Shown piece by piece: positions 17,015 through 26,767 of a stretch of 64,000 nt of DNA. A program made the position numbers and the translations under genes. Each line of letters starts with the position of its first letter. The first letter of the stretch is position 1. Below the pieces are notes generated by a model. The model had not been told where the DNA came from and did not search any database. It worked only from the letters and a program-made list of their open reading frames with translations. This DNA is from Colwellia sp. Arc7-635 (lineage in GTDB: Bacteria; Pseudomonadota; Gammaproteobacteria; Enterobacterales; Alteromonadaceae), in the NCBI RefSeq assembly GCF_003971255.1, contig NZ_CP034660.1, forward strand, positions 4,092,001 to 4,156,000. The letters are read 5' to 3'.

Positions 17015-17491
17015 ATGCAAACACAAGCAATGTTCTACAGCATTGAGGAAGAAAGTAAAGTCGCAGGTGTATCTGATGAACAGTTACACCTTCACTATGC
17101 GTGTTTGCAGGCGGCTTATTTTTACCGCCAAAATCAGCGGGTATTTATTTATACCCAAGATCAAGAAAGCGCTCATAATATTGATGAAATGTTATGGGCC
17201 TTTGATCCCGACAGTTTTGTGCCACACAATCTTATAGGTGAAGGCCCAAAACAAGGTGCTGCTGTCGAAATTAGCTGGCAGCTCCCTACTAACCGCCGTG
17301 CGGTTTTAATCAATTTAACTAGTGATGTACCCAACTTTGCTAGCCAATTTTCGCATCTGATAGATTTTGTCCCTGCCGATGAAACACTCAAAGAACAAGC
17401 CCGAAATCGTTTTCGAACTTGTCGTCAATGGGGTTTCAATGTAGCTCACCAAGTGGCTAGCGCACCGCAAACTATCGATACAACCAGTTAA
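17015..17491 (+). CDS. holC: DNA polymerase III subunit chi
   Basis: 158 residues. The sequence fits HolC: an N-terminal ATFY-like segment, a central [30 protein letters not shown] block and an ending with the chi-type RxxFR/CRQWGF region. Chi links the clamp-loader psi subunit to single-stranded-DNA-binding protein. Its place between pepA and valS is the standard gene order. The 23-bp gap to valS suggests cotranscription. Confidence 0.92.
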   Translation: MQTQAMFYSIEEESKVAGVSDEQLHLHYACLQAAYFYRQNQRVFIYTQDQESAHNIDEMLWAFDPDSFVPHNLIGEGPKQGAAVEISWQLPTNRRAVLINLTSDVPNFASQFSHLIDFVPADETLKEQARNRFRTCRQWGFNVAHQVASAPQTIDTTS

Positions 17492-17513
17492 AAATCTTCT
17501 GACGGAAACTCTG

Positions 17514-20384
17514 ATGGAAAAAACATTTACCCCCTCTGACATTGAACAATCCCTGTATAAAAGCTGGGAAGAACAAGGTTACTTTAGCCCGACTGGCGAA
17601 GGTGATAGCTACAGTATTGCTATTCCACCACCGAACGTAACAGGTAGTTTGCACATGGGTCATGCTTTTCAGCAGACTATTATGGACACGCTCATTCGTT
17701 ACCAACGTATGCAAGGTAAAAATACCTTATGGCAAACGGGCTGTGATCACGCGGGTATCGCAACACAAATGGTTGTTGAACGTAAGATTGCCGCTGAAGA
17801 AGATAAAACTCGCCACGACTATGGCCGTGAAGGCTTTATCGATAAAATTTGGGAGTGGAAAGAAGAATCTGGCGGTACTATTGGTAAACAAATGCGTCGC
17901 CTAGGTAACTCAATCGATTGGAGCCGCGAACGTTTTACGATGGATGACGGTATGTCTGAAGCGGTACAAGAGGTTTTTGTGCGCTTATTTGAAGACGACC
18001 TGATTTACCGCGGTAAACGCTTAGTGAATTGGGATCCAAAATTCCACACCGCTATTTCTGATTTAGAAGTAGAAAACAAAGATAAAAAAGGCCACATGTG
18101 GCACTTGCGTTACCCACTTGCTGATGGCGCAAAAACGGCTGACGGTCTGGATTATTTAGTCGTAGCAACTACCCGCCCTGAAACTATGCTGGGTGATACT
18201 GGTATTGCGGTTAATCCTGAAGACCCACGTTATAAAGATTTAATCGGCAAACAAGTATTATTGCCTTTAGTTAATCGTTTAATTCCAATCGTTGGTGATG
18301 ATCATGCCGATATGGAAAAAGGCACAGGTTGTGTAAAAATCACCCCTGCGCATGATTTTAACGATAATGAAGTGGGTAAGCGTCATCAACTACCACAAAT
18401 CAATATTTTTGATAAAGACGCTGCGGTATTAGCAGCCGCCGAAGTTTACGATACTAAAGGTGAAGTGTGCGATGCATACAGCACTGAGTTACCTGCTGAA
18501 TTTGCTGGCATGGACCGATTTGTTGCCCGTAAAGCAATTGTGGCTAAGTTCGACGAGTTAGGTTTATTAGTTGAAGTAAAAGAACATGATTTAGTCGCGC
18601 CTTACGGCGATCGCTCTGGTGTTATTATCGAACCATTATTGACTGACCAATGGTATGTACGTGTTGAAAAATTAGCAGGTCCTGCTGTAGATGCAGTAAA
18701 AGACGGCCAAATTGAATTTGTGCCTAAGCAATACGAAAACATGTATTTTGCTTGGATGAACAATATTCAAGATTGGTGTATTTCTCGTCAACTGTGGTGG
18801 GGACATCGTATTCCAGCTTGGTACGACGAAAATGGCAAAGTTTATGTTGGCCGTACTGAAGCTGAAGTTCGTGCTAATAACACCATTAGCGACGACATGA
18901 AGCTACGCCAAGATGATGACGTACTTGATACTTGGTTCTCATCTGCACTTTGGACATTCTCAACTTTAGGATGGCCAAAAGAAACTGAAGATTTAAAAAC
19001 CTTTCATCCAACGGATGTACTGGTAACAGGTTTTGACATTATCTTCTTCTGGGTTGCTCGTATGATCATGATGACCATGCATTTCAACAAAGATGAAAAT
19101 GGCAAAGCGCAAATACCGTTTAAGAAAGTCTATATGACCGGTCTTATTCGCGATGAAAATGGCGATAAAATGAGTAAGTCAAAAGGCAATGTTGTTGATC
19201 CATTAGATATGATTGACGGTATTTCTCTTGAAGACTTATTACAAAAACGTACCGGTAACATGATGCAGCCTAAATTGGCCGCTAAAATTGAAAAGCTGAC
19301 CAGAAAAGAATATCCAAACGGTATTGAAGCACATGGTACTGATGCCTTGCGTTTTACGTTAACGTCAGTAGCAACGACCGGTCGTGATATCAGCTGGGAT
19401 ATGAAACGTCTTGAAGGCTACCGTAATTTTACTAATAAATTATGGAATGCCAGTCGTTACGTGATGATGAACACTGAAGAATTTGACTGTGGTCGCTCTT
19501 CAGCAAATGAACCTGCGGGTGCAATGGAGTTCTCATTGGCTGATCGTTGGATTATGGGGCAATTTCAACAAACGGTTAAAACGGTTCATGAAGCATTTGA
19601 CTCTTATCGTTTTGATCTGGCTTCACAAGCATTGTACGAGTTTACTTGGAACCAATTCTGTGACTGGTATTTAGAGTTAACTAAACCGGTACTATTTAAA
19701 GGCAGTGAAGCACAACAGCGCGGAACACGTCATACCTTAGTGACAGTTTTAGAAGCTTTATTACGTTTAATGCACCCTATCATGCCGTTTATCACTGAAA
19801 CCATTTGGCAACGCGTCGTACCTTTGACTAACTTTGAAAAAACTGGCGATAGCATTATGATCCAAAGCTTCCCGCAGTTTGACGAAAGTCAGTGTGACCA
19901 AACCGCTATTGGTGATTTAGAATGGGTTAAACAGTTCATTGTTGCTATTCGTAACATTCGAGGCGAAATGGATATTGCTCCTAGCAAACCATTACCTGTA
20001 CTTTTGAAAAATGTTAATGCTGACGATCAACGTCGCTTATCTGAAAATGAGCAATTTATTAGTGCCCTAGCTAAGCTTGAAAGTATTACGGTGCTAGCTA
20101 ATGATGATAATGGCCCCGCTTCTGCAACCGCAGTAGTTGGTGATTTATCAGTATTAATACCGATGGCAGGCTTAATCGATAAAGACGCAGAATTAGCGCG
20201 TTTAGATAAAGCGATTGATAAGTTAACAAAAGACGCTGATCGTGTACGCGGCAAGCTTAGTAATGCAAACTTTGTTGATAAAGCACCGGAAGCGGTTATT
20301 AATAAAGAGAAAGCAAAATTAGCTGAAGCCGAGTCTACCTTAGCTAAAATGGTTGACCAGAAAATACAAATAGCAGACATGTAA
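17514..20384 (+). CDS. valS: Valine-tRNA ligase
   Basis: 956 residues, complete. The class I synthetase signatures are visible: [15 protein letters not shown] with HMGH at about 47-50, and [13 protein letters not shown] with KMSKS at about 552. An editing (CP1) domain with [17 protein letters not shown] lies between them, a [16 protein letters not shown] block precedes the second half, and a C-terminal Val-tRNA-arm coiled coil (about 885-956, LAKLD / [10 protein letters not shown]) closes it. It charges tRNA-Val and edits mischarged threonine. Confidence 0.97.
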   Translation: MEKTFTPSDIEQSLYKSWEEQGYFSPTGEGDSYSIAIPPPNVTGSLHMGHAFQQTIMDTLIRYQRMQGKNTLWQTGCDHAGIATQMVVERKIAAEEDKTRHDYGREGFIDKIWEWKEESGGTIGKQMRRLGNSIDWSRERFTMDDGMSEAVQEVFVRLFEDDLIYRGKRLVNWDPKFHTAISDLEVENKDKKGHMWHLRYPLADGAKTADGLDYLVVATTRPETMLGDTGIAVNPEDPRYKDLIGKQVLLPLVNRLIPIVGDDHADMEKGTGCVKITPAHDFNDNEVGKRHQLPQINIFDKDAAVLAAAEVYDTKGEVCDAYSTELPAEFAGMDRFVARKAIVAKFDELGLLVEVKEHDLVAPYGDRSGVIIEPLLTDQWYVRVEKLAGPAVDAVKDGQIEFVPKQYENMYFAWMNNIQDWCISRQLWWGHRIPAWYDENGKVYVGRTEAEVRANNTISDDMKLRQDDDVLDTWFSSALWTFSTLGWPKETEDLKTFHPTDVLVTGFDIIFFWVARMIMMTMHFNKDENGKAQIPFKKVYMTGLIRDENGDKMSKSKGNVVDPLDMIDGISLEDLLQKRTGNMMQPKLAAKIEKLTRKEYPNGIEAHGTDALRFTLTSVATTGRDISWDMKRLEGYRNFTNKLWNASRYVMMNTEEFDCGRSSANEPAGAMEFSLADRWIMGQFQQTVKTVHEAFDSYRFDLASQALYEFTWNQFCDWYLELTKPVLFKGSEAQQRGTRHTLVTVLEALLRLMHPIMPFITETIWQRVVPLTNFEKTGDSIMIQSFPQFDESQCDQTAIGDLEWVKQFIVAIRNIRGEMDIAPSKPLPVLLKNVNADDQRRLSENEQFISALAKLESITVLANDDNGPASATAVVGDLSVLIPMAGLIDKDAELARLDKAIDKLTKDADRVRGKLSNANFVDKAPEAVINKEKAKLAEAESTLAKMVDQKIQIADM

Positions 20385-20404
20385 TTCTTTTATAAGAAGT
20401 TAGT

Positions 20405-20440
20405 GATAAAAGCCAGCATCTTAGCTGGCTTTTTTTTGTC
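20405..20440 (+). terminator. Terminator of valS
   Basis: AAAGCCAGC and GCTGGCTTT form a stem around a short ATCTTA loop, followed by seven or more Ts. Confidence 0.88.
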
Positions 20441-20499
20441 ATAAAAAAGTAAAGTAAAGTTCATTTTTTATAGAGATTCCTAAAACTTAATGTGTTAAT

Positions 20500-20692
20500 A
20501 TCTTTTTGCGTTGAGTTTTTGCGTTTCGGGATAAGGAGAGATTTTAAGTCAATAGACTTTTAATCAGCCTAGACGCTTTAATATGTGTTACTGGAAACCT
20601 TTCTCTACTTGTATTTTATAGGTAGGGAGCATTTACTCCGCATATGGCCATTTTGGCTAAACTTTAATTTTTGATCTGCGAGAAATGTTAGT
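20500..20692 (+). promoter_or_regulatory. Long 5' leader of the cold-shock gene
   Basis: Nearly 200 bp without a gene precede the start codon, the size expected of a cspA-type leader that senses temperature through its fold. I see no strict cold-box match, so the leader call rests on size and position. Confidence 0.4.
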
Positions 20693-20902
20693 ATGTCTGA
20701 TACAGTAACTGGTAAAGTAAAATTTTTTAACGAATCTAAAGGATTCGGTTTCATCGAGCAAGAGAACGGCGCTGACGTTTTTGTTCACTTTAGTGCAATC
20801 TCTGGTGACGGTTTCCGTACTTTGACTGATGGTCAAGCGGTAACTTTCAGCGTAAAACAAGGCCAAAAAGGTCCTGAAGCTGAAAACGTAGTTGCATCTT
20901 AA
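20693..20902 (+). CDS. CspA-family cold-shock protein
   Basis: 69 residues, the standard size. RNP1 is KGFGFI (about 18-23) and RNP2 is VFVHFSAI (about 31-38). The beta-barrel OB fold binds single-stranded RNA and DNA and melts RNA structure at low temperature. The exact paralogue (CspA, CspC, CspD or CspE type) cannot be told from one sequence. A terminator stem (ACGAAAC/GTTTCGT with a T-run) follows at about 20950-20975. Confidence 0.95.
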   Translation: MSDTVTGKVKFFNESKGFGFIEQENGADVFVHFSAISGDGFRTLTDGQAVTFSVKQGQKGPEAENVVAS

Positions 20903-20947
20903 TTTAAGATGTAAGCTTATCTTTAGCTTTGACTAAAGATTAAATAA

Positions 20948-20977
20948 AAAACGAAACTTATGTTTCGTTTTTTTGTT
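20948..20977 (+). terminator. Terminator of the cold-shock gene
   Basis: AAAAAACGAAAC pairs with GTTTCGTTTTTT around TTAT; the T-run follows directly. Confidence 0.88.
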
Positions 20978-20979
20978 TC

Positions 20980-21428
20980 TAGCGCTAGAAAAATTTAGTC
21001 TTCTATATTCTTGCCACCTCTTATATTCTTACCCCTTTATTACAGGCTTATACCAATTGAAATAAACAATTGATCATTTTAAGGCGGTTTAAATCTCCAA
21101 TAACTGCGTTGCTTTCAATCACAATAGCTAGCTATTACTCAATCAAGCGCCTTATTCTTGAAAATTTACCCTCGCTTAAAATTGCTCGATAACTTATTAC
21201 ATTTGGTATTACTTTTTATAATAAGTATAGAAAGCTGGTTTTCGACTTCTGTTATGCCCAATAGCCAATTTAGATAACTTGAACTCTGGATAATGTGTGG
21301 ATCGTCAAACATAATGAGAAATGCATCACACGATGAGAAAATTTAACATTTAAGTCACACCTGAGAAAAATTTTGTAACTCATCAACGATCCAATAAGGT
21401 CAGCAAAGATACGAAAGCGGACGTTAGC
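20980..21428. repeat. Direct repeat copy 1 (287 bp, split by a MITE)
   Basis: This copy begins TAGCGCTAGAAAAATTTAG and ends near GGACGTTAGC. Apart from an inserted 162 bp (21049-21210) it matches copy 2 (21548-21834) almost base for base. No open frame of note is seen in either. Function is unknown. Confidence 0.85.
21049..21210. mobile_element. MITE-like insertion (162 bp) inside the direct repeat
   Basis: The insert starts TATACCAATTGAAATAA and ends ATTACATTTGGTATT. The reversed right end reads AATACCAAATGTAATAA, so the termini are imperfect inverted repeats. The inside has no open frame, but does hold inverted segments. Copy 2 of the flanking repeat lacks it and gives the empty site. It is a non-autonomous element, probably moved by a transposase elsewhere in the genome. 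Confidence 0.8.
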
Positions 21429-21547
21429 ATTGATTTACCTAACGACAAGTGATCTGACAAATAAGACTTAAGTGAATTCAAAATATCAGACGCTAATTAG
21501 GTAAATAACATTGCTGACATTTCAACGAACCTGACCCCACAGGTACG

Positions 21548-21834
21548 TAGCGCTAGAAAAATTTAGCCTTCTATATTCTTGCCACCTCTTATATTCTTAC
21601 GCCTTTATTACATGCTACTTTTTATAATAAGCATAGAAAGCTAGTTTTCTACTTCTGTTATGCCCAATAGCCAATTTAAATAACTTGAACTCTGGATAAT
21701 GAGTGGATCGTCAAACATAATGAGAAATGCATCACACGATGAGAAAATTTAACATTTAAGTTACACCTGAGAAAAATTTTGTAACTCATCAACGATCCAA
21801 TAAGGTCAGCAAAGATACGAAACCGGACGTTAAC
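21548..21834. repeat. Direct repeat copy 2 (287 bp, unsplit)
   Basis: A near-identical second copy of the 20980-21428 repeat without the insertion. The two copies are separated by about 120 bp of unique sequence. The repeat contains palindromic sections (the end CTAGCGCTAG, ATCACACGATGAG) but no coding signal. Confidence 0.85.
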
Positions 21835-22156
21835 TTTGGCTTATCTAGTGACAAATTTTCCGACAAAGCAGACATTAACCGTGTATATGATTTAAATGAA
21901 ATAAAGTAATACTTCTCAGTTGCTTTCGCGTCTTAGAAAGCTATATAAAAGTATCCAATATTATGTGGCTCTGCAATAGTTTAAAGTGTTTTAAAACTGA
22001 ACCCATATAAACATTAACTAAAAAACAAATATTTACAAATACTTTAGATAGCGAAAAAGTTAAATTAATGTCTAAACTTATAATGGCTGTTCCTTATGCC
22101 AAGCCCAACATTAATATAAATAAAATTCGAAAATAAGTAGACAGAAAGAAATAGAA
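21835..22156. other. AT-rich stretch before the OsmC operator
   Basis: No gene, RNA or repeat is recognised in these ~320 bp. Confidence 0.5.
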
Positions 22157-22206
22157 CGTCTAGGATAAAACTTACTTACTAGTAAGTAAGTAAGTTTTAT
22201 CCTAGA
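22157..22206. promoter_or_regulatory. Large palindrome upstream of the OsmC-like gene (probable TetR-type operator)
   Basis: Two 22-bp arms are exact reverse complements around a 6-bp centre (TAGTAA). The middle contains TTACTTACTAGTAAGTAA, a dyad of the kind bound by TetR-family repressors. It ends about 25 bp before the ATG at 22231. The TetR gene at 25553 is the obvious candidate to bind it. It could instead be a stem-loop in the leader RNA. Confidence 0.7.
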
Positions 22207-22230
22207 CAATTACATTACCGGAGAATTAAT

Positions 22231-22788
22231 ATGACTGATTTAACTAAGCCTTTCGCTGATATCAATGCAATTCGCGATACTCAAGAAGCGGTTCGTAAGC
22301 AGCCAGAATTAGGGAAAGTCACGTTTAAGGTTAGTGGTAAATCAACTGGTGGTCTTTCGTTGCTATCTCAAACCGGGTCATTAATTCAGAATGGCGAAGC
22401 AGACAAAAGTAGAGATGGTCAATACAAGATGATTTGTGATGAGCCTATAGCATTACTTGGTACTGATACAGGTGTAAGCCCTGCTGAGTATATTCTACAA
22501 GGTTTAGCTGGCTGCTATACGGTAACTCTTGCATCAATGGCGGCGAGTAAAGGTATTACCTTGGATAGTATCAGCCTTAATTTAGATTTCGATATCGATT
22601 TAAATGGATTTCTTGGTCTAAATCCTGATGTTCGTAACGGAGCAGAAGAAATAAGAGTTGATGTTGATTTGAAGAGTGAATCGGCAACACAAGAAGAATT
22701 AAAAGACCTTATAGAGCAAATTCCATTCAATTCACCAATTCACGATACATTAGCTAACCCCGTACGTATAAAACCGAGATTAGTTTAA
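22231..22788 (+). CDS. OsmC-family protein
   Basis: 185 residues; GGAG precedes the ATG. The OsmC/Ohr core is present: SPAEYILQGLAGCYTVTLASMAASKG carries the peroxidatic-type Cys (about 95). At the place where most OsmC and Ohr proteins have a second cysteine in a CPV-like motif, this protein reads FNSPIHDTL, so the second Cys is replaced. A thiol-peroxidase cycle would need another partner. The longer N-terminus (about 50 residues) differs from short OsmC. It leads a set with a DsbA-like protein and a C-S lyase. Confidence 0.85.
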   Translation: MTDLTKPFADINAIRDTQEAVRKQPELGKVTFKVSGKSTGGLSLLSQTGSLIQNGEADKSRDGQYKMICDEPIALLGTDTGVSPAEYILQGLAGCYTVTLASMAASKGITLDSISLNLDFDIDLNGFLGLNPDVRNGAEEIRVDVDLKSESATQEELKDLIEQIPFNSPIHDTLANPVRIKPRLV

Positions 22789-22994
22789 AGAATATTATTA
22801 AAAAGTAGCTCACCACAGATTAATAATAAAACTGACAATTAGTAATTAATTTACCAGTTAATTGCTAATTATTATATGCAAGCTTATAAACATTAATGTC
22901 TAAAAAAGTCCCTTATATTCGCTTCTTCTAAAATTTTTAGTTAGCAATATTACAGTTATGGGCATGTGTTAGTTAAAAACTGAAAAGGAAAAAT

Positions 22995-23660
22995 ATGAAA
23001 CATCAAGTATATTACATTACAGATACATATTGCTGCTGGTGCTTTGGATTTAGTAAAACGATTAATGCTATTGAAAAGAATTATGCGAACCAGGTACAAA
23101 TTAACGTATTAAATGGTGTCATGGTTTCACAAGATATGTCGTTATATAATTTTTTTAATAGATTTCCTGATCCTATTGGGCTTCATAGCCACATATCAGA
23201 AAAATCAGGTCAGAGTTTTGGTTCTAATTATCTTGATTTGATTCGTAATCTAAAATCATCAAATAGAATTTTGAATTCTAATGTTCCTGCTAAAGCAATG
23301 ATTGCTTTCAAACAATTAGGTGTAAGTGAACTTGCGGCAACAACAAAAATTCAAGATGCTCATTATTCTGATGGAATAGATATTCAGAGAATAGAATCTT
23401 ATGAAGAAATATCAAAAAAATTGAGTGTACCGTTCGATAAATTTAAGGAATTTTATTATGATGAAAATTGCACAATAACACTAAATAACGAATTGAGTAT
23501 GATACGTCAACTTGGGATTTCAGGGTTTCCTGCAGTTTTAATTAAAACTAAAGATGATAACTTTAAAGTAATTTCTAATGGTTTTGTTTCTTATGACGAT
23601 TTAAGAAGCAGATTAAATAAAGAATTAGAAATTGATACTGATGCTTGTATTGAAAACTAA
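22995..23660 (+). CDS. Cytoplasmic DsbA-family (thioredoxin-fold) protein
   Basis: 221 residues without a signal peptide. The thioredoxin-like active site is YCCWCFGF, giving a CxxC at about 13-16 (preceded by another C) close to the first strand. A helical insert (about 60-160) and the cis-proline segment GISGFPAVL (about 177-185) complete the fold. It resembles the cytoplasmic DsbA/FrnE-like disulfide oxidoreductases of COG3531. Together with the OsmC-like gene it suggests a thiol-handling pathway, though partner and substrate are unknown. AAAAGGAAAA precedes the ATG. Confidence 0.85.
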   Translation: MKHQVYYITDTYCCWCFGFSKTINAIEKNYANQVQINVLNGVMVSQDMSLYNFFNRFPDPIGLHSHISEKSGQSFGSNYLDLIRNLKSSNRILNSNVPAKAMIAFKQLGVSELAATTKIQDAHYSDGIDIQRIESYEEISKKLSVPFDKFKEFYYDENCTITLNNELSMIRQLGISGFPAVLIKTKDDNFKVISNGFVSYDDLRSRLNKELEIDTDACIEN

Positions 23661-23811
23661 TAAGAATAAAGTCTTAATAATTCAGACTACAGATAATATG
23701 AATGGATGAAGTGCTAAATATCGCCAGCTAAATTTTCACAAAATAGTTGGTGATTTAAGAATTTACGAAAAAGTATACTTATAACTCAAGTATCCATATA
23801 AAGAGAACACT

Positions 23812-25014
23812 ATGGAATATGATTTTCAAAAGATTATCGATAGAAAAGGAACCAATGCATTAAATAGCGATGGATATAGAAAATATCTATTTGGCGAAAG
23901 TGAAACTCTTCCTGAAAACGACCATATAGACAACTTAATTCCGATGTGGGTTGCTGATATGAATTTTGCTGTGGCACCTGAAATTCTTGATTCAATTAAG
24001 GAACGACTTGATCACGGTATTTTGGGGTACACTCAAATATTTGATAATGCTTATTATGACTCATTCACTCATTGGGTTTCATCTCAATATAAGTGGGATG
24101 TCAATATTGAACATATCGTCACATCAAATGGCATTATTCCTGCCCTCTATGACCTCGTTCGCTTATTGAGCAAACCAGATGAAAAAATACTGTTCTTGAC
24201 CCCATCATATGGATTCTTTAAAAAAGCGGCTGAATACAGTGATCGCGAATACATTGCTTCCGACTTGATCAACACTAACGGTAACTACAGCATCGATTTT
24301 GATGATATTCGAGAAAAGTGCGCGAGAGATGATGTCTCAATGTGCATTTTATGTAATCCACATAATCCTACAGGCCGAGCATGGACGGAATCGGAACTAA
24401 AAGAGTTTGGTACTATATGTATTGAAAATAATGTATTGATCATTTCAGACGATATTCACTGTGACCTTACGCGTAAAAACGTAAAATATACCCCTCTCGC
24501 TAAATTATTTCCAAATTCAGATAAAGTCATTACTTGTATGGCCCCAAGCAAAACCTTTAACCTTGCTGGCTTAATGATGTCAAATTTAGTCATCCCTAGC
24601 GATTCAATTCGAAAGTTATGGAATGCAGATCACTTACCATTTGTGAATCCATTGAGTGCTTGTGCTGTTGAGGCTGCTTATACTCATGGTCATGAATGGC
24701 TGGATCAATTAACTGAACATTTAGACGCTAATTTTGCCTATTTGTATTCATATTTAATGGAAAATTTACCGTTAGCTAAGTTTACTATTCCTGAATCTAC
24801 TTATTTAGCATGGATCGACATATCTGAATATTTCGATGAAAATGAAAATCTTACAAAGTTCTTCATTGAGAAAGCTGGAGTTATAGTTGAAGGAGGGGAA
24901 ATGTTTGTATCTAAAAATAATGGGTTTATTAGATTGAATTTAGCACACCCGAAACATACTGTAGTACAAGGGATTTCAAAGATTTCTGAAGCCATTAAAA
25001 AATATAAATTGTAA
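23812..25014 (+). CDS. MalY/PatB-type PLP-dependent C-S lyase or aminotransferase
   Basis: 400 residues, fold type I PLP enzyme of the MalY/PatB (cystathionine beta-lyase) group. IPMWVADMNFAVAPEI is the typical N-terminal substrate loop; NPHNPTGR binds the cofactor phosphate region, SDDIHCDL the pyridine ring, and the PLP lysine is at about 247 in MAPSKTFNLAGL. Such enzymes cleave cystathionine or cysteine conjugates to pyruvate, ammonia and a thiol. It lies near thiol-active genes, which supports a role in sulfur compound breakdown. Confidence 0.87.
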   Translation: MEYDFQKIIDRKGTNALNSDGYRKYLFGESETLPENDHIDNLIPMWVADMNFAVAPEILDSIKERLDHGILGYTQIFDNAYYDSFTHWVSSQYKWDVNIEHIVTSNGIIPALYDLVRLLSKPDEKILFLTPSYGFFKKAAEYSDREYIASDLINTNGNYSIDFDDIREKCARDDVSMCILCNPHNPTGRAWTESELKEFGTICIENNVLIISDDIHCDLTRKNVKYTPLAKLFPNSDKVITCMAPSKTFNLAGLMMSNLVIPSDSIRKLWNADHLPFVNPLSACAVEAAYTHGHEWLDQLTEHLDANFAYLYSYLMENLPLAKFTIPESTYLAWIDISEYFDENENLTKFFIEKAGVIVEGGEMFVSKNNGFIRLNLAHPKHTVVQGISKISEAIKKYKL

Positions 25015-25552
25015 TAAAAATAATTGAAGTCATATCAACAATATTTATTGATACTAATATCAGCTATTTCAGTTCAAATTAAAAATGAATATTTATTTTC
25101 TAAACTGTTACAAAATAGTGTTACATCTTTATTTAAAATGAGCATTGGACTTCAGTCATTTTGCAAGGATAAATGGATAGGTGGATTTTAAATAAAATCC
25201 AACAACAACCACATATAAAAAGAGCTAAGTAACGATAGGACCGTGAGCCCCTTATCAATATCTTATTTGAACATTTTAAAATGTCTATTTGCATAAGCTA
25301 AAAATTATCCATAAAAATCTTGAACCATAAATTAATCCAATCTTAATTTTATTAATTAAGCTCTTTTTAATATAATAAATTTTTATCTGTAACTGATTCA
25401 TTTTTTTTATCATAAATTCTAACTAAACAATATACTAAAAAACTTGTGATTCATTAGATTTAGAAGCTTTACGGTGAAATTTATTCAAAGTAAAGTAACA
25501 ATAGTTTCGCAAAAATCAACTCTCCATAATATACCCCATAAGGGTTCTAGTA
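25015..25552. other. AT-rich intergenic region
   Basis: About 540 bp without coding signal, repeat or recognisable RNA. It must contain the promoter of the TetR gene. No second copy of the 22157 palindrome is present. Confidence 0.45.
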
Positions 25553-26119
25553 ATGAAAAACACTAAATCTGCTATACTTGAGCATGCTGAATTATTAATT
25601 CGCACTAAAGGATTTTCAGCACTTAGTTACAATGATCTTGCCAATATAATCGGGATAACAAAAGCAGGTATACACTATTATTTTCCTACCAAAGAAAATC
25701 TAGCGAATGTTCTTATTTCAGAATATTTAGAAAGATTTTCTAAAACTCTTAATTCCATAGAAATAGAACAAATCTGTATCAGGGATAAATTATTAGCATA
25801 TAGTGCTATTTTTACACAAGGTCATGACAAAAGTGTTCTTCCTCTTTGTTGTGCTATGGCCGCTGAGCGAACAACTTTACCATTATCACTTCAAGAATTA
25901 TCAAAAGAATTATTTATTATCCAACTCGATTGGTTAACAAAAATAATAGAAGAAGCAATACAATTAGATGAAGGTATCAATATTCAATCCTCTCGTAACA
26001 CTGCGATGTTTTATTTATCTACTTTAGAAGGAGCTAGCCTCATTAGTTGGATATTTAATGAGAGAGCTCCCATAGTAAGTGCTTTCAATACAGCTTTAGA
26101 AACAACTTTCCCAAATTAG
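25553..26119 (+). CDS. TetR-family transcriptional regulator
   Basis: 188 residues. The N-terminal HTH is clear (SAILEHAELLIRTKGFSALSYNDLANIIGITKAGIHYYFPTKENL, about 5-48) and the rest is a helical ligand domain. It probably represses the upstream OsmC/DsbA/MalY set through the palindrome at 22157, an inference from proximity. The N-terminus resembles regulators that sense thiol-reactive or electrophilic compounds, but no sensor cysteine can be assigned with confidence. Confidence 0.88.
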   Translation: MKNTKSAILEHAELLIRTKGFSALSYNDLANIIGITKAGIHYYFPTKENLANVLISEYLERFSKTLNSIEIEQICIRDKLLAYSAIFTQGHDKSVLPLCCAMAAERTTLPLSLQELSKELFIIQLDWLTKIIEEAIQLDEGINIQSSRNTAMFYLSTLEGASLISWIFNERAPIVSAFNTALETTFPN

Positions 26120-26678
26120 CTATAATAAATATCACTAATGATCGGTGATCGGCAGTGTTTGTTGTGACTAAGTGATTTCGACCATTAATCTAGGGTTGTT
26201 TATATCTCGCTTCCTAGTCCAACCGAAAACGAAAAACAACTTATTTAATGTCCGTAATAGGCTCAAAACTGTCATTAGTAACTCAAAAGCTAATGACTGC
26301 TTATGGCTAATAAGCGACCATTCAGTATATAGCTTAGAAGGTTTTTAAATTTTCTTATTTTTTGTGACGTTTTTTATAGTTTTCTTACAACTTTTGACGT
26401 AAATTTTTCAATTGATTTAACTAAATCTAGCTACAGCCAAGAAAATCCTGAACGAGAATTTTCATTATTAATGAAGATCCACAAATGAGTGTTTTATGAT
26501 CAAGTAAAATAAATCACTTAAAATCTACGATGAAGATCATGTTGAAGTTAAACTAATGATATACGCTATCAATGTTTAAATTTATGCCATTATCAAGGCG
26601 AGGCATTGATGAATAGCGGGCTGTTTGTCGATGCTTTAACGCTGAGAATGGAATTGAAGGAAATATTGAGCAAGTGCT
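26120..26678. other. Non-coding stretch after the TetR gene
   Basis: About 560 bp, AT-rich, with stops in all frames. The last ~100 bp could be read as a short peptide fragment but I do not recognise it. Possibly a decayed insertion. Confidence 0.35.
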
Positions 26679-26757
26679 GCTTATCCAGAGCTCAGGTTAA
26701 ATAGCTTATCAAAGACATGGTCAAAGCCAAGCTATTTAATCTGAACTCTAGATAAGT
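26679..26757. repeat. Long imperfect hairpin before hemH
   Basis: About 28 bases (CTTATCCAGAGCTCAGG...) pair with AAGCTATTTAATCTGAACTC... around a 21-base loop with four mismatches. Part of this arm (TTATCCAGAG-TTCA) also occurs reversed inside both copies of the 287-bp repeat near 21280 and 21690. It has no T-run. It may be the end of a dispersed element. Confidence 0.6.
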
Positions 26758-26767
26758 GACTAAAAAA

